A program made the translations under genes and the position numbers. This document shows, piece after piece, positions 23,863 to 33,865 of a DNA stretch of 64,000 nucleotides. The stretch is from the NCBI GenBank assembly GCA_033439765.1, contig JAULSN010000001.1, forward strand, positions 310,001 to 374,000, read 5' to 3'. Position 1 is the stretch's first letter; the number at the start of each line of letters is the position of its first letter. The notes beneath the pieces were generated by a model. That model worked only from the letters and a program-made list of their open reading frames with translations, had not been told where the DNA came from and did not search any database. Source of the DNA: Lasiosphaeria ovina. Lineage: Eukaryota > Ascomycota > Sordariomycetes > Sordariales > Lasiosphaeriaceae.

Positions 23863-24597
23863 ACTTTGTCTTTACCTGATTGCTGAGACGACGGTTGCTG
23901 TTTGCGCGGGTAGCTGAAGCGATGCTCTGGCAACTGTTTTCTTTTTGGAGTTTTAATGGGGAAATTGAGGATGGATATCAAATGAAAAAACAGACGACCA
24001 AAGTGGGTAATAGATTACAGCAACACTTTCTTTGGGTGGGATTTTGGGTATATGATTCTTCTGAGGCAAGGATTTTATTGGATGGGGGTCATCCATTTCT
24101 CTGATACCCTCCCTACTTATATACACAGCTTTCATGCCTTCTTCTTTGGCATTGGGTTTCTAGAGATACATGTGTATTGTTATATACCGACCTTTTAATT
24201 TAATGGGCCGTGACCCTCAGCACATGTCTACACGCTCATATGTTCCGTATAGAAAACATGTTTGAGTGAATCGGCGGAAAGAGACTTATCTCTCAGTGTT
24301 TCACAGCTGCAACTGCTAATTAGCAAAGACGTATTGAGGTTCCTTCCCAATCAATGCGCCAACTGCTTCGCCGGGCGCCTTCCATCGCGAAATTTTGTCC
24401 CCAAGTCCTTGCGGTTGCAGGGCAGCTAGTTCCTTACACTATCACCTGCCTTGTACCTGCCTTGCCTGACAAGTAAAACAACCTTCGAAAAAAATCATCG
24501 TCCTTTTTCGGTGACGAATGCCAACACAACAGTGACTGGCCAGCGAAGGCAAAACAGAAACGGAATATTTACATGCCAAAGTCGCAAATCGCCTATC
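23863..24597. other. AT-rich intergenic region
   Basis: 3' region of the hypothetical gene and 5' region of the F-box-like gene. No gene is seen. Confidence 0.4.
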
Positions 24598-26581
24598 ATG
24601 GTCCGATATAGACACCCGTTGGAGGATGAAGACCCGAACTGTAAGTTATATCACGGCCGCTCCCAGAGGTGGAATCTGACCGAGTTTATTGCACCACACA
24701 GATGACCAAGACGGGCCGCCAGTTGACGAAAGCACCGCATCATCATTCCGGTCGCTATTCTTGTTGGGGACTCCACCACATGCACCACACGCCCAGTCCC
24801 AAGATGCGCAGCCGGTTGGCGAAACAACGGCATCGCCGTTCCCGTCGATATTCTCGTCGACAATTTCACCACTTCCCCACCCTGGCGGCCCAAGAGACCG
24901 CGACCCTCTCGTGGTGGCGATGCTCCACAATAGCAGACACTGTCCGCTATGTAGATTGCCCACAGAACTTATGCTCATGGTCCTCGAGTATCTCCGAGCC
25001 CCAAAATATATGGCCACCCGGTTTTGTCTCAGCCACACTTGCCGCCTCCTTCGGCGCTTTTTGCTCAAGCTTCGCGGTTTCTTTGTGCTTTCCGGGACAT
25101 CTTCTCGGGTAGCGGGGTCTAACAATGCCATGAGCTTATACCTCAAGGCTTATCACCCATGGGTGCGGGCAGCCTGGAGCCAGACACGATATTGCAATAC
25201 ATTGAAATTCCTTCTTCGCAAGGACCAGCTCTGCCCCGACTGTCTTGGAAGAAGCGACCTCGCCGTCAGTGAGGCCGCCAGCGGACTCATTGTATCCCAC
25301 GGCCAGCGACCCTTGCCCGGCTGCAAATTCGCCAGCCACACCAGCTGGAATGGCCGGCTATACTGCGCCGGCTGCGATGGCGATCACGATCCACGGGAGT
25401 TTTCTGCCGCGCAGAAAGCCAGAGGGGACGAACGTGTCTGTATCGGTCGCGATGGCAAATTAAGACTGTGCGAGCACCGGTCTATCTCGTGGGTGCTTGA
25501 TGTAGAGCCAACCCTCAAGAAGGTTTGGGGTTCCGACGAGCTGGATATTGAGATTGCTGTCTGTGATCATCCCGACCACCGGATGTGTCCGTATGGGACA
25601 AAGGACTCGAAAAACGAGCCTATCATGCCCAGAATAAAGCTCAAGGGCTCTTTTTACGGACCCGACAACCTGAGGCTGCGCATGACATGGTCGGCCCACG
25701 CAGCTATAGACGTTGACGAGAACGGCCACTTCGACTCGAGGGACGTCCGCGCTATGTTTGATCTCCACCGCCGTCTTGGCGCACGCTTTCTCACACTGGA
25801 TCCTGAGCCAAATAAGAAGCACTATCAGCACGTCTCGGAGATGAGATGTTTTGGACCGTGGTGCACATGCCTCCACTATGAAGCAGGCAAGTCCGTGGTG
25901 ACACCCTCGAACGATCCCGACAAGGAGAAGGAGCAGCGTCGTGGTTTGAACCCACTGGGCAAAATCGCTTGCAAACGCCACCCCCAGACGGATAACATGT
26001 CGTGCAAGACCGAGGTGCAGCATTGTCCCGCGTGGGAGAAGGCGGTCTCGCCCGGCTGCTCGCCTCCATTCTACTGCGCCTGCCCGGCGTTGCTGTCAAG
26101 GGTTCCGGTCAAACACTGCAGGGCCGAGACCAGCGCTACTCCGGGCCAGACAAAGGACCAGCAGCAACGATGCGTCGTGACGCGCTACACCCGCGACATT
26201 CCTCTCCGCCCGAGATTCACTCCTAGAGGCGAGAAGATACGCTGGACCAGCCACCCGAACCACTATTGGCTCCACGCGGTGGACCCAGACTCGTACGAGC
26301 TAGACAACGACATCGACACGCTGGGAAACGTCTGGCCCGTGTGCAAGAATGAGACGTGTCAGAACTACTACAAGAGATACCAGACTTCAGACTGTTCCAA
26401 CTACAGAGAGCTGCCTATATTCTCCGCGAGTGCATGGGGTAAAGAATCCGCTCCGGTTGACGCTTGGGAGCATCTGAGTGGTCAGGATAGCCAAATCGGG
26501 GGGGAACAGGGAAGAGTGGATAGTCAAAGCAGGGGGCACAGGATGAATGGGACGCATAGCCTAGTAGTTATGCACATATAG
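24598..26581 (+). CDS. F-box-like cysteine-rich protein, 640 aa, 2 exons
   Basis: Exon 1 (24598-24640) encodes MVRYRHPLEDEDPN. The intron (gtaagt donor, CTGAC branch, cacag acceptor) joins in phase to exon 2 (24702-26581). An F-box-like segment is visible at CRLPTELMLMVLEYL followed by CRLLRRFLLK, as in fungal F-box proteins, which act as substrate adaptors of SCF ubiquitin ligases. Two paired-Cys motifs follow, LCPDCLGR and LYCAGCDGDHD, a pattern seen downstream of the F-box in a fungal subfamily and possibly zinc-binding. The C-terminal half holds more Cys/His (CFGPWCTCLHYE, CSPPFYCACPALL, CKNETCQNYYKRY). Substrate is unknown. Confidence 0.8.
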
Positions 26582-27201
26582 GCTAGGACGGGACGCGGGC
26601 TGATGTTTCGTTTAGACATCTGTCTTCAAGTCTTGGGTCAGCCGAGAACTTTGCATTCATATCATATATCGTCAACAGCAGCTGCGCGGTCGAGTTTCGC
26701 CGAGGAGGAATGACTCAGTACACAAGGAAAGCAGCTGCGAATACTCGTGGGAGGGACTTAGAGCATAGATCCTGACCGGATGTTGTTTCGCAGACGGTCT
26801 ATTGACATGCCTACGAGTTGCCGTTCCATAACCATCGACCTGCATATACAGCCACATAATTGAGACCTACCAGTCTGCGACCCGTCTGACAGTGTGACCC
26901 CTGAGGAGAGTTGTGCTAGCCTTCATTCAACCATCTTGCCCTTCAAGCCTTTGGGAGTCCGTCCCTACGATACTGTCTTCACCTGACCTCACCTCGGTGT
27001 GTTCAGGGCAGGTCGTAACATGGCTTCGCCAGAGAGTTCTTCTTATAGTTATAGTGGGTGGCAATCTGGTAGCAATGCTGACTAATTAGCTGGTTTCAGT
27101 GGTATCTAGAACTTTCTGTTATCAAAGGTAGCCCAAATGCTGGAAAGCGGGCACGTTAAGGCCCAAATTTGGGACCGCGGTTGGCCCCGAATTTTGGCCA
27201 G
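26582..27201. other. Intergenic region
   Basis: No gene is supported. The end of the stretch (27150 onward) grades into the degenerate tandem repeat. Confidence 0.35.
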
Positions 27202-27437
27202 GATATACCAGTACATGCCCTAGGATGGTACACAGTACCCTAGCTCAGAATTTGGGATGGTACATGATATCCTAGCTCGGAATTAGGATAGTAAATGGTA
27301 CTCCAGCTCGCAATTTGGGATAGTACATGATATACCAGCACCGATTGGATGGTACATAGTACCCCAGCCCGAAATTTGGGACAGCACCGATGGGATGTCC
27401 CACAGTATAATGTCTTAAAATATACCAGTACATGCCC
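27202..27437. repeat. Degenerate ~32-bp tandem repeat bordered by a direct repeat
   Basis: About six degenerate units starting near 27223, 27255, 27286, 27318, 27347 and 27379, of the form GGATGGTACATAGTACCCCA followed by GCTCGGAATTTG. The array is bordered by near-identical ATATACCAGTACATGCCC copies at about 27203-27220 and 27420-27437. The differences are mostly transitions. Confidence 0.75.
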
Positions 27438-27817
27438 GAGTGCCGCGCACAGGGCCAGCCTGCGCGTCCCGCAGCGCCCCGTTAAGGACAACCGCTTCCT
27501 ATACCTTCCCGAGACTACTGTCACGGTGCGAGTACCCTGTCGACAAATTTCCTATGCTCCATATCACGGCATGCATATCAACACAGTTTATCTATTGTGC
27601 TATACTTGCGAAAAGAGTGACGGTAACATGTTACTTTCTAAGAAAAACAGTAAAGGAGCGTTAAGCTCTAGTGTTTCCGGCTCCTACGGCTGAGTCTAAA
27701 CCGGTCCTTCCGTGATGTAAATATAAATGACGTGTAGTTCGTCTAGTTCTGAGTCCTTCCCATATCCTTTAGCATGTTGTCTAGGGGCTCGCTAAGAGCG
27801 CCACAGAGAATCTTGGC

Positions 27818-28526
27818 CTAGCATAGCAACGAGTCGATGCCACCCATTTCATTGATCTGGGTAAGGGTGGTCACGTCAATAATATCAGCCTCAATGGTAT
27901 GATCGCCGTACTTGTAAGCGGCGATATCGTCGAAACCGTCAAATTTCTTGACCACCTCGGGATTCGTGGTCACGAGGATAAACTGGATCCCAAGCTTCTT
28001 GCGGGGGTCTTGCCGTGTAATCTCCCAAACTCGCCCGGCTGCATTTTGAATGATATCGGCAATTTCCCCGTCATGGCCATCACCGGCAATGATGAAGTTG
28101 AAGGGCTTGGCATTCGGATCTTCCTCCAGGCGACTGATGTAGCGTTTCAGAGCCAGATCGAGAACCTCGCGGAGAGGGGTACCTCTGCCGTATGTGAGTC
28201 CATTGAGATGTTTCCGGACAGCATCGACAGATCCGAGGTTGTCTTTGAAGTAGTTTGGCGAACGAAATGGACCGGTCCTGGGTTTTAATGGCCCAAACCC
28301 CAATGCTGTCGTCCATGGCCGGCAATCACGGGCTCGGCGAGAGCTAAGAGAAAGTCCCTGCCGACCTTGAACCGGGTACTTGGTTTGCCTGGCTCTGCCG
28401 GGTCGCTCATGGATCTAGAGCAATCGAGGCCGACTTCAAAGTCGACCCTTCGCACACAGAGGCCGTTTCATCCCGGATGAACTTGACTTGATCCGCGGTA
28501 AGTGTGTACTTTCCATAGGTGGCCAT
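27818..28526 (-). pseudogene. Broken vWA-type domain gene
   Basis: The start ATG at 28526 opens MATYGKYTLTADQVKFIRDE and reaches the first vWA strand (SASIALD), where the metal-binding DxSxS motif is expected. Instead the frame hits TGA, and a shifted frame gives MSDPAEPGKPSTRFKVGRDF. A third frame, closed at 27818, supplies the rest of an alpha/beta fold: HLNGLTYGRGTPLREVLDLA, KPFNFIIAGDGHDGEIADII, QFILVTTNPEVVKKF and a C-terminal DIIDVTTLTQINEMGGID. The missing metal motif and at least two frame changes mark a pseudogene. Transposon insertion 25 bp upstream of the ATG probably removed its promoter. The vWA assignment rests on fold-like pattern rather than a full motif. Confidence 0.6.
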
Positions 28527-28551
28527 AATGGTTAAATTTGATATTGTGGGT

Positions 28552-28559
28552 TAAATGAA
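28552..28559. repeat. Target site duplication, left copy
   Basis: TAAATGAA, identical to the copy at 30024-30031 on the other side of the inverted-repeat element. Confidence 0.85.
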
Positions 28560-28637
28560 GAGAGTGTCTCTAGAGACTGTGACCTTTGTCTCCGGAGACT
28601 GTGACCCCTGAAATTTCTCACACATAACCCTAACCCC
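28560..28637 (+). repeat. Left terminal inverted repeat
   Basis: Pairs with 29950-30023. It contains the palindromes GTCTCTAGAGAC and GTCTCCGGAGAC and ends in ACATAACCCTAACCC. Confidence 0.88.
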
Positions 28638-28875
28638 TTACACCACATCTAATCGCCACACCCTCTGCCGGCTGCCAGACACTGTGAGTCGTCGCCCCAC
28701 TGCGCGTTGAAAAACTTAGTCATTTCGCCCACGGTCGGCCATTGCGCAATTGCCACCATCACCACTAAAACCACGGCAATTACCTCGATTTCTTCGCAAC
28801 GCAGTAAGCTCAATCAATTGCGCTGTTTATCTTATATCAATTGGGAATTAATTGAAGGACTAATTTGCATTAGAA

Positions 28876-29721
28876 ATGGAAGATTTACGCGACGATTTCA
28901 TCGATTCGCACAGCCTGACAAGCGAAAGCCACGATGAAGCCGACCAACGCCGCCATCCCTAGAGCCCTGTACGCGCCAATTCATAACGCAGTTTGGCATG
29001 CCCTGTAGCCACGTGCTCCTTGACAAACATACCGCTAAAGGAGGGCCTTACGAAGGAAGACTTCTCTCTTTACAAGTGGCTGGAGAGGAGCCTCTCTGAC
29101 GAAGACCCCTATCTCCGTTATCAAGACTTCGACGTCGTCGCCGACCTCCGTGGCCGGCCGAGAGAGTCCACAGCTTTCGCTACTAGCCGTACCGGAGCTC
29201 TACAGCTTACACGGCCGCCCGTGATACCCGGAGAGGACAACGTTATACCGGCGACCCAGGCCGTTGAGGATAACGACTGGCCGGATCTCTTGCCCCCACA
29301 GTCTACCCAGGGCACTATTATCGTCGCCAGTCAACCGGGATCGGCCCCAGGAGGTAGCCATGGCCGTGGAGGTAGCCGTGGCCGCGGAGGCACCCGCGGC
29401 GGTACCCGGGGAGGTAGAGGTGCCCCGGCCGGCAGCCAAGTATCGTCGGCACCGAGCCGTGGCCGTGGAGCTGCCCGGGGTGGTAGGAGTGGCCAGTTAA
29501 CCGGTCGGTAGTCAGGGCTGAACCCTTTCATACGCCGTACGCCCTCGCAATGGGAGGGTGTGTCTCTTGATACCAGTGATGCTGGGCCTTTAGTGACACC
29601 AGATGCCCGCAATAGCAGTGAGAACACCATAGCTCCGTCAACTGGTACCCGTGATAAACGGACTATAGCGACACAGAGCCCGAGGAGGGGGGGCCGTTCA
29701 AAGCGAGCGCGAGGAAGCACG
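28876..29721 (+). pseudogene. Decayed RGG-rich reading frame inside the transposon
   Basis: One frame runs from ATG 28876 (MEDLRDDFIDSHSLTSESHD) but has stops at 28960 and 28984. It is open again to TAG 29511 and continues in frame to a TAA near 29721. The middle part reads EGLTKEDFSLYKWLERSLSD, then an acidic/neutral linker, then an Arg/Gly tract (GGSRGRGGTRGGTRGGRG). The part after 29511 ends RRGGRSKRARGST, a basic nuclear-signal-like tail. RGG tracts usually bind RNA or DNA. Neither a transposase nor its acidic catalytic motif is visible. It is best read as a degenerate element-encoded or captured protein. Confidence 0.5.
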
Positions 29722-29949
29722 TAAGACTGGCCATTTAAGGGCTCGTTCCGAGATCAGGGGCTCTTAATTCACGTGATCGAGCGATAGAATTAATTGAGCG
29801 CAATTAAGAACACACTGTTTTACTGTAGATTTGGAAGATTTGGAAGATTTGGCTCTGTTGGATTAATTTCGCTGTGTTCGACTCAATTACGTGGCGCGGT
29901 TGGATTTCTGACAGCTGGTAGGGGGTATGGCGATTGGATGTGGCGTACA

Positions 29950-30023
29950 GGGTTAGGGTTATGTATGGGAGAATTTGGGGTCAGTCTCCGGAGACAAAGG
30001 TCACAGTCTCTAGAGACACTCTC
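29950..30023 (-). repeat. Right terminal inverted repeat
   Basis: Inverted copy of 28560-28637. It begins GGGTTAGGGTTATGTATGGG and ends GAGACACTCTC at the duplication. Confidence 0.88.
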
Positions 30024-30031
30024 TAAATGAA
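30024..30031. repeat. Target site duplication, right copy
   Basis: TAAATGAA, identical to 28552-28559. Confidence 0.85.
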
Positions 30032-30156
30032 ATGTTCAAAAGCTTTTCGATGGTGGTGATTGTTTGCTGAATTACTGTTATCGAGGGTTGAGAAGTGAGT
30101 ATATATAGGTAAGAGTAAAGTTAACACGTGCTTTAGGATCGGGATGAAATACGGAG

Positions 30157-30450
30157 TTAATAGACCCATTTAGTCTTCGCTTTGATCTTCACCGAGCAAA
30201 AACGCCTAACATGACCCATAGATGCGTCATGCCTTTCCTTTGGGGGAATCCTAGCTTGCGTATGGTTTACTATACCCAGATAGGTGTCTCCAAGACCTGC
30301 CGTCTTAGAAGGCTGTGCTGCGTCACCTGCTAGCACGCACTGTTTCACAACATCCGTAGGTAGTTGCTCTTTCCGGACTAGCGGCGCTGCCTGGCTAGAT
30401 GCTGCCTGATCAGAGCCTTGTCCTAGACGCTCAAGAATAAAATTTCAGGC
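30157..30450 (-). pseudogene. Unrecognised C-terminal coding fragment
   Basis: An open minus-strand frame of ~97 residues ends with GLGDTYLGIVNHTQARIPPK and HVRRFCSVKIKAKTKWVY. The composition is protein-like, but there is no ATG and no upstream exon was found. It lies ~130 bp from the transposon end, on the same strand as the broken vWA gene. It could be a displaced part of a neighbouring gene or a relic. Family not recognised. Confidence 0.3.
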
Positions 30451-30521
30451 GTTGAATTCCGCGCTTTCTTCATGACATCTTTTCCTCTTTCACATTCTGT
30501 AAAAGAACTAGAAACACCACA

Positions 30522-31724
30522 ATGGCGTCAGCAAGCGGGCGCCGCGACGCAATCGATCTCGAACGGGGGAAGACCCTGTCCGAGTTGCTACCAGAGCTGC
30601 GGCCTGGACCTCCCAAACTTCCCAGGTCGCCAGCGAGAGACCCACTTGAAAGGGCAGGTCAATTTTGCCTCGTTTGCCTCGACCGTGCCGGACACGGGCA
30701 ATATGCGATTGCTGTCCCGTGCCTCAAGCCAAGCAGGGAACGACAAATACAGTGTCATAGGATTACTGACACTGTTAGTGACGACAACATTCGCAGGCGC
30801 AGGGTCCCGATTTATGGGCCAATAGAGGAATGGGAAAAGGCAGTCGAAGATGACAGAGCGGTCTATGCTAGGATGGTAGAAATGTGTTTCCAAGATCTGG
30901 GTAGCTGGAGGTGGTGGCTTCCTTTCTACGGAGTGGTGAGCGTCAGCGAGGTTACCGTAAGTTAACCCCCTCCTAGTTCCTTTCCATTGGAGATCAGAAA
31001 TGTCTGAGTACTATTGCAGATCAAATTCGACGGCAGAGTCGGCCCCAATGATCGTTTCTTTGGGCTGATTGAACCAGTCGACTTGGAGAAGACCAAGGAA
31101 AAATGCCACCAGGCAATCGAAAACTGCCCAGTTGCCGGGGAGTGGAACGACTGGGATGAATGTGATCCCGCTAGAAAACCCCATGCTGATGAATGTCAAA
31201 CGGCGATGGATTACAGCGGGAGTGAGTGTTTGACAGTCGCGGCGGAGAAGGCTAAAGAACGTTTGAAGCGGATGCACTTGCGATACTTGCTCAAACAATG
31301 CGCTCGAGACCCTAACAGCGCCAATGGCTTGAAAACGCTACTTGGAATGGCTCAGGAGAGCTGCATTTACCCTAAAATGTAAGTCTATCTGTAAGCATTT
31401 GAAGTGTACGTCCTGGTTTTAACCGCAGTTACTAGTCGCACTACCCACAGTGGGCGTCATGATGGCAGGTTGGAGCTGCCCAGGGGAAACGATCCGTTGA
31501 TTGGAATTCCAAATCGAGCGTTCCATTTTGTTTTCGGTTGGCAAATGGATCGAATCACTGTGGAACTCCCATTTTCTATTTCAGTGGGACTATTGGGGGT
31601 TGGAATTGTTTGGCTTGCTGTCTTGCTGTCAAAAGGAGGGGGTGCTGACTGGAATACCGCATTTGCCTTTGCCCAGGTGGTTGCGGCATCCATTGCAATA
31701 TTGCTAACATCACTTAGATACTAG
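30522..31724 (+). CDS. Hypothetical protein with two C-terminal membrane helices, 355 aa, 3 exons
   Basis: Exons 30522-30956, 31020-31378 and 31451-31724 join in phase to 356 codons. The start MASASGRRDAIDLERGKTLS has a good context (ACAATGG). The middle region has Cys (GQFCLVCLDR, EKCHQAIENCP, WDECDPARKPHADECQ) and many charged residues. The C-terminus holds two predicted membrane segments, FSISVGLLGVGIVWLAVLLS and AFAFAQVVAASIAILLTSLR, separated by a short loop, then ends at Tyr. This layout resembles several fungus-specific integral-membrane proteins of unknown function, and I do not recognise a named family. The third-exon acceptor (cccacag at 31444-31450) was chosen because the nearer cag gives the wrong phase. 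Confidence 0.65.
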
Positions 31725-32941
31725 GATGAGACCAGATATAAGTCGACGTTAGGTGTGTTGGGGTGGCTGCAATTCATTCTCTTCGTCTGAAGAGTTATCT
31801 CCTGATAATACACGACCAAGTTGTCAACCGGGCTGTGTCGTTGCTGTTTGTTGTCACTGTTGGCGGCGAGCGACAGCACGAGGCGTATTGTTAACGAATG
31901 TGGGTGAGCAAACAACATCCGGACCTACTCTCAATCTCGGGCTCTGTTCTGGAGAGATCCTCATGCTAAACACAGGGTTGTCACGTGCCAGACACGTGAT
32001 TTGTACGTTCGTCCCTGCCTTCCCTGGTTTGAAGCAAGAGATCTGCGTTTGCTCGCAGCCTATCCCGCTTCCTCCTGCCATCACCAAGTTGGCACCTGTC
32101 TATGCGCAAACTGCTCTCCCGAAAAACCAAGAAAATCACATCTCACGACCCGACGTACATCTGGCGGTTCCTTTCGGAATGGACAACCCTGTGGGTCTTA
32201 TTAGTTTGCTCACCTTCTCGGGTCGTTGATGGCTGGGCCGCACCAGACCGTTAATGCAATCTTATCCTGGTAAGGATCTCAGCATCAATGTTTGGGCACA
32301 CCAAGCGCCTCAGACGCCATTTGGCGATGACAGGGTTCGTGATTCGGTTCCAATGCTGGCACTTGCAGAAGCTGAAGACGCCACAGCGACTGATCATGCA
32401 TCGGAATCAAGGATTTCCCGACCGATTAGAGGGCCAGGCTCTGGGTTTGGTGGCACAACATCGCACGACGTCGAACTTCGAGCCGGCGTGATCTTCGTGC
32501 TGTTTTCGACGCGACCTGGCATTCAACACACCTTGAAGTCGACCAAAAACGCCGGAGTAGAGGCATCATGTCGCAAACATCACCTGCTGCAGCCTTAACA
32601 ACCATCTGGGACGCCCCCTACTAAACCAGCGTGTTTACGAGATCGTAGAGATAAGTATTGCGACCCGCCCTAGTTCTCCTCTAGATCCCTTTTTTCCCCT
32701 CAATCCACCGCGAACAAACCTACGATGGCTAGTCTGCGCAATTGCCCCTCCGGGCTGACCCGATGTCACCTAACAGAACGGGTTTACCCGTCGCCCCGCG
32801 ATTAGGTTAATCCGCAACCGAAATGCCGAGTTTCGCGACGATTTGAAATGCCCCGCCGCGGGGATCACGTCGGGCGCAAATCGCGCAACTGAAGAGCAAT
32901 TCATCAAAGCCCCCGTACGAAAACTTCCACTTACAACAATC
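31725..32941. other. Intergenic region
   Basis: No supported gene. Frames in this stretch have no protein-like composition. Confidence 0.35.
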
Positions 32942-33299
32942 ATGCCGCACAATGTGGATAGCCAGTCCCTGGAGGATGTTTTAAAATACGCTGCGGAGTT
33001 GGTACGTATAAGAAGTCTCTCCTTATTTTACGTAGTGATTTATATCCTGAGAATAGATCGGTGCGAAAATGGACGACCTCGAGTATAAGGATATCTCAAG
33101 TGGTTTCAAGAGAGTCGAGGATGTGGAGAGTGCCAAGACGGTCATGGTGTATATATCTATCCCTTTTGGTGATAATGTCACTTTTGGTGATTGGTCAATG
33201 GAGATTTCAGGGGATTGGCTATATAAACTTGAAGAGACGTATGGGAATTGGAATCCAACAGAGGGTATCGAGATTAAGCTAATCGAACGGAAGGAATAA
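32942..33299 (+). CDS. Small hypothetical protein, 100 aa, 2 exons, AT-rich
   Basis: Exon 1 (32942-33001, MPHNVDSQSLEDVLKYAAEL) joins at a gtacgt donor to exon 2 (33057-33299) after a tag acceptor. The product continues IGAKMDDLEYKDISSGFKRV, then VMVYISIPFGDNVTFGDWSM and ends IKLIERKE. It looks like a small helix-plus-beta protein and has no signal peptide or membrane segment. Family not recognised. Codon use is much more AT-rich than in surrounding genes (many TAT, ATA, GAT, TTT), which together with the AT-rich minus-strand frame next door suggests a separate origin. Confidence 0.5.
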
Positions 33300-33379
33300 C
33301 AAGCTCTGGGGATGATAACAGTCTCAATAATAACAAACTCTGGGTTTCACGCGCTATATCCTCCCGTTCCCAATGGACC

Positions 33380-33757
33380 TCACAAATCCCACGGCACAAT
33401 AGCAAAAAAGAACCACTCCATCTTCACTATAGATATAATGGATTCGTTATCGACCTTCGTCGTAATATCTACGGCATCGTTTTCGAAGATGCTCGCTATA
33501 CCGGCATTAGCTATGAAGTATACTAAGGGCGGGAACGTACGGTTTGATTTCGGGTAGAACTGCATCCCCTTCCGTACACAAATGCGAGATTCGGCTCTGC
33601 CAAACGGACCTGCCATATATTCTCCATGGTGACCACGGTTGAACTTGAGACGATCTGGAATATACGGACGTAAAAAGGATGCTAGTTTTTCGCCATAAAC
33701 ACGCGATATGGCGCTGTAGGCAAGGAACAAAATTTGTTTTGGTCTGCAATTATACAC
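33380..33757 (-). CDS. Possible terminal exon of an unrecognised AT-rich gene
   Basis: Open frame of about 120 residues. A probable intron acceptor (taattgcag) lies at its 5' side, just before PKQILFLAYSAISRVYGEKL. It continues SFLRPYIPDRLKFNRGHHGE and ends KMEWFFFAIVPWDL. There is no ATG and no upstream exon was identified; upstream DNA is occupied by a plus-strand gene. It could be a relic or a short gene with distal exons. It is AT-rich like the adjacent 100-aa gene, and the two lie tail to tail. Confidence 0.35.
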   Translation of the reverse strand: MYNCRPKQILFLAYSAISRVYGEKLASFLRPYIPDRLKFNRGHHGEYMAGPFGRAESRICVRKGMQFYPKSNRTFPPLVYFIANAGIASIFENDAVDITTKVDNESIISIVKMEWFFFAIVPWDL

Positions 33758-33865
33758 CTCAGCTTGGCCTGACTGCTGCCCTTGTTTCTCAGCATGTTCA
33801 GTATCTGTTGAGGTTGTTGGGCTCGCGCCAGCAGTGGCTGTCGCGTGCTGCAGATCGGTGCCTAG

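Larger units (their letters stand above)
28560..30023. mobile_element. 1464-bp inverted-repeat DNA transposon, non-autonomous
   Basis: Both ends begin GAGAGTGTCTCTAGAGACTG reading inward. The terminal inverted repeats cover about 28560-28637 and 29950-30023. The first ~42 bp are identical, and the repeat then diverges to a shared AACCCTAACCC end. Each repeat contains two 12-bp perfect palindromes, GTCTCTAGAGAC and GTCTCCGGAGAC. It is flanked by perfect 8-bp duplications TAAATGAA. An 8-bp duplication fits hAT-like or KDZ-type elements, but no transposase is encoded, so the superfamily is unassigned. The cargo is a decayed reading frame with an RGG-rich tract. Confidence 0.88.

Noticed and set aside
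28993..29511. Intact 172-aa transposon gene
   Set aside because: There is no ATG at its beginning; in-frame stops lie upstream and the frame continues past its own stop, so it is listed as decayed.
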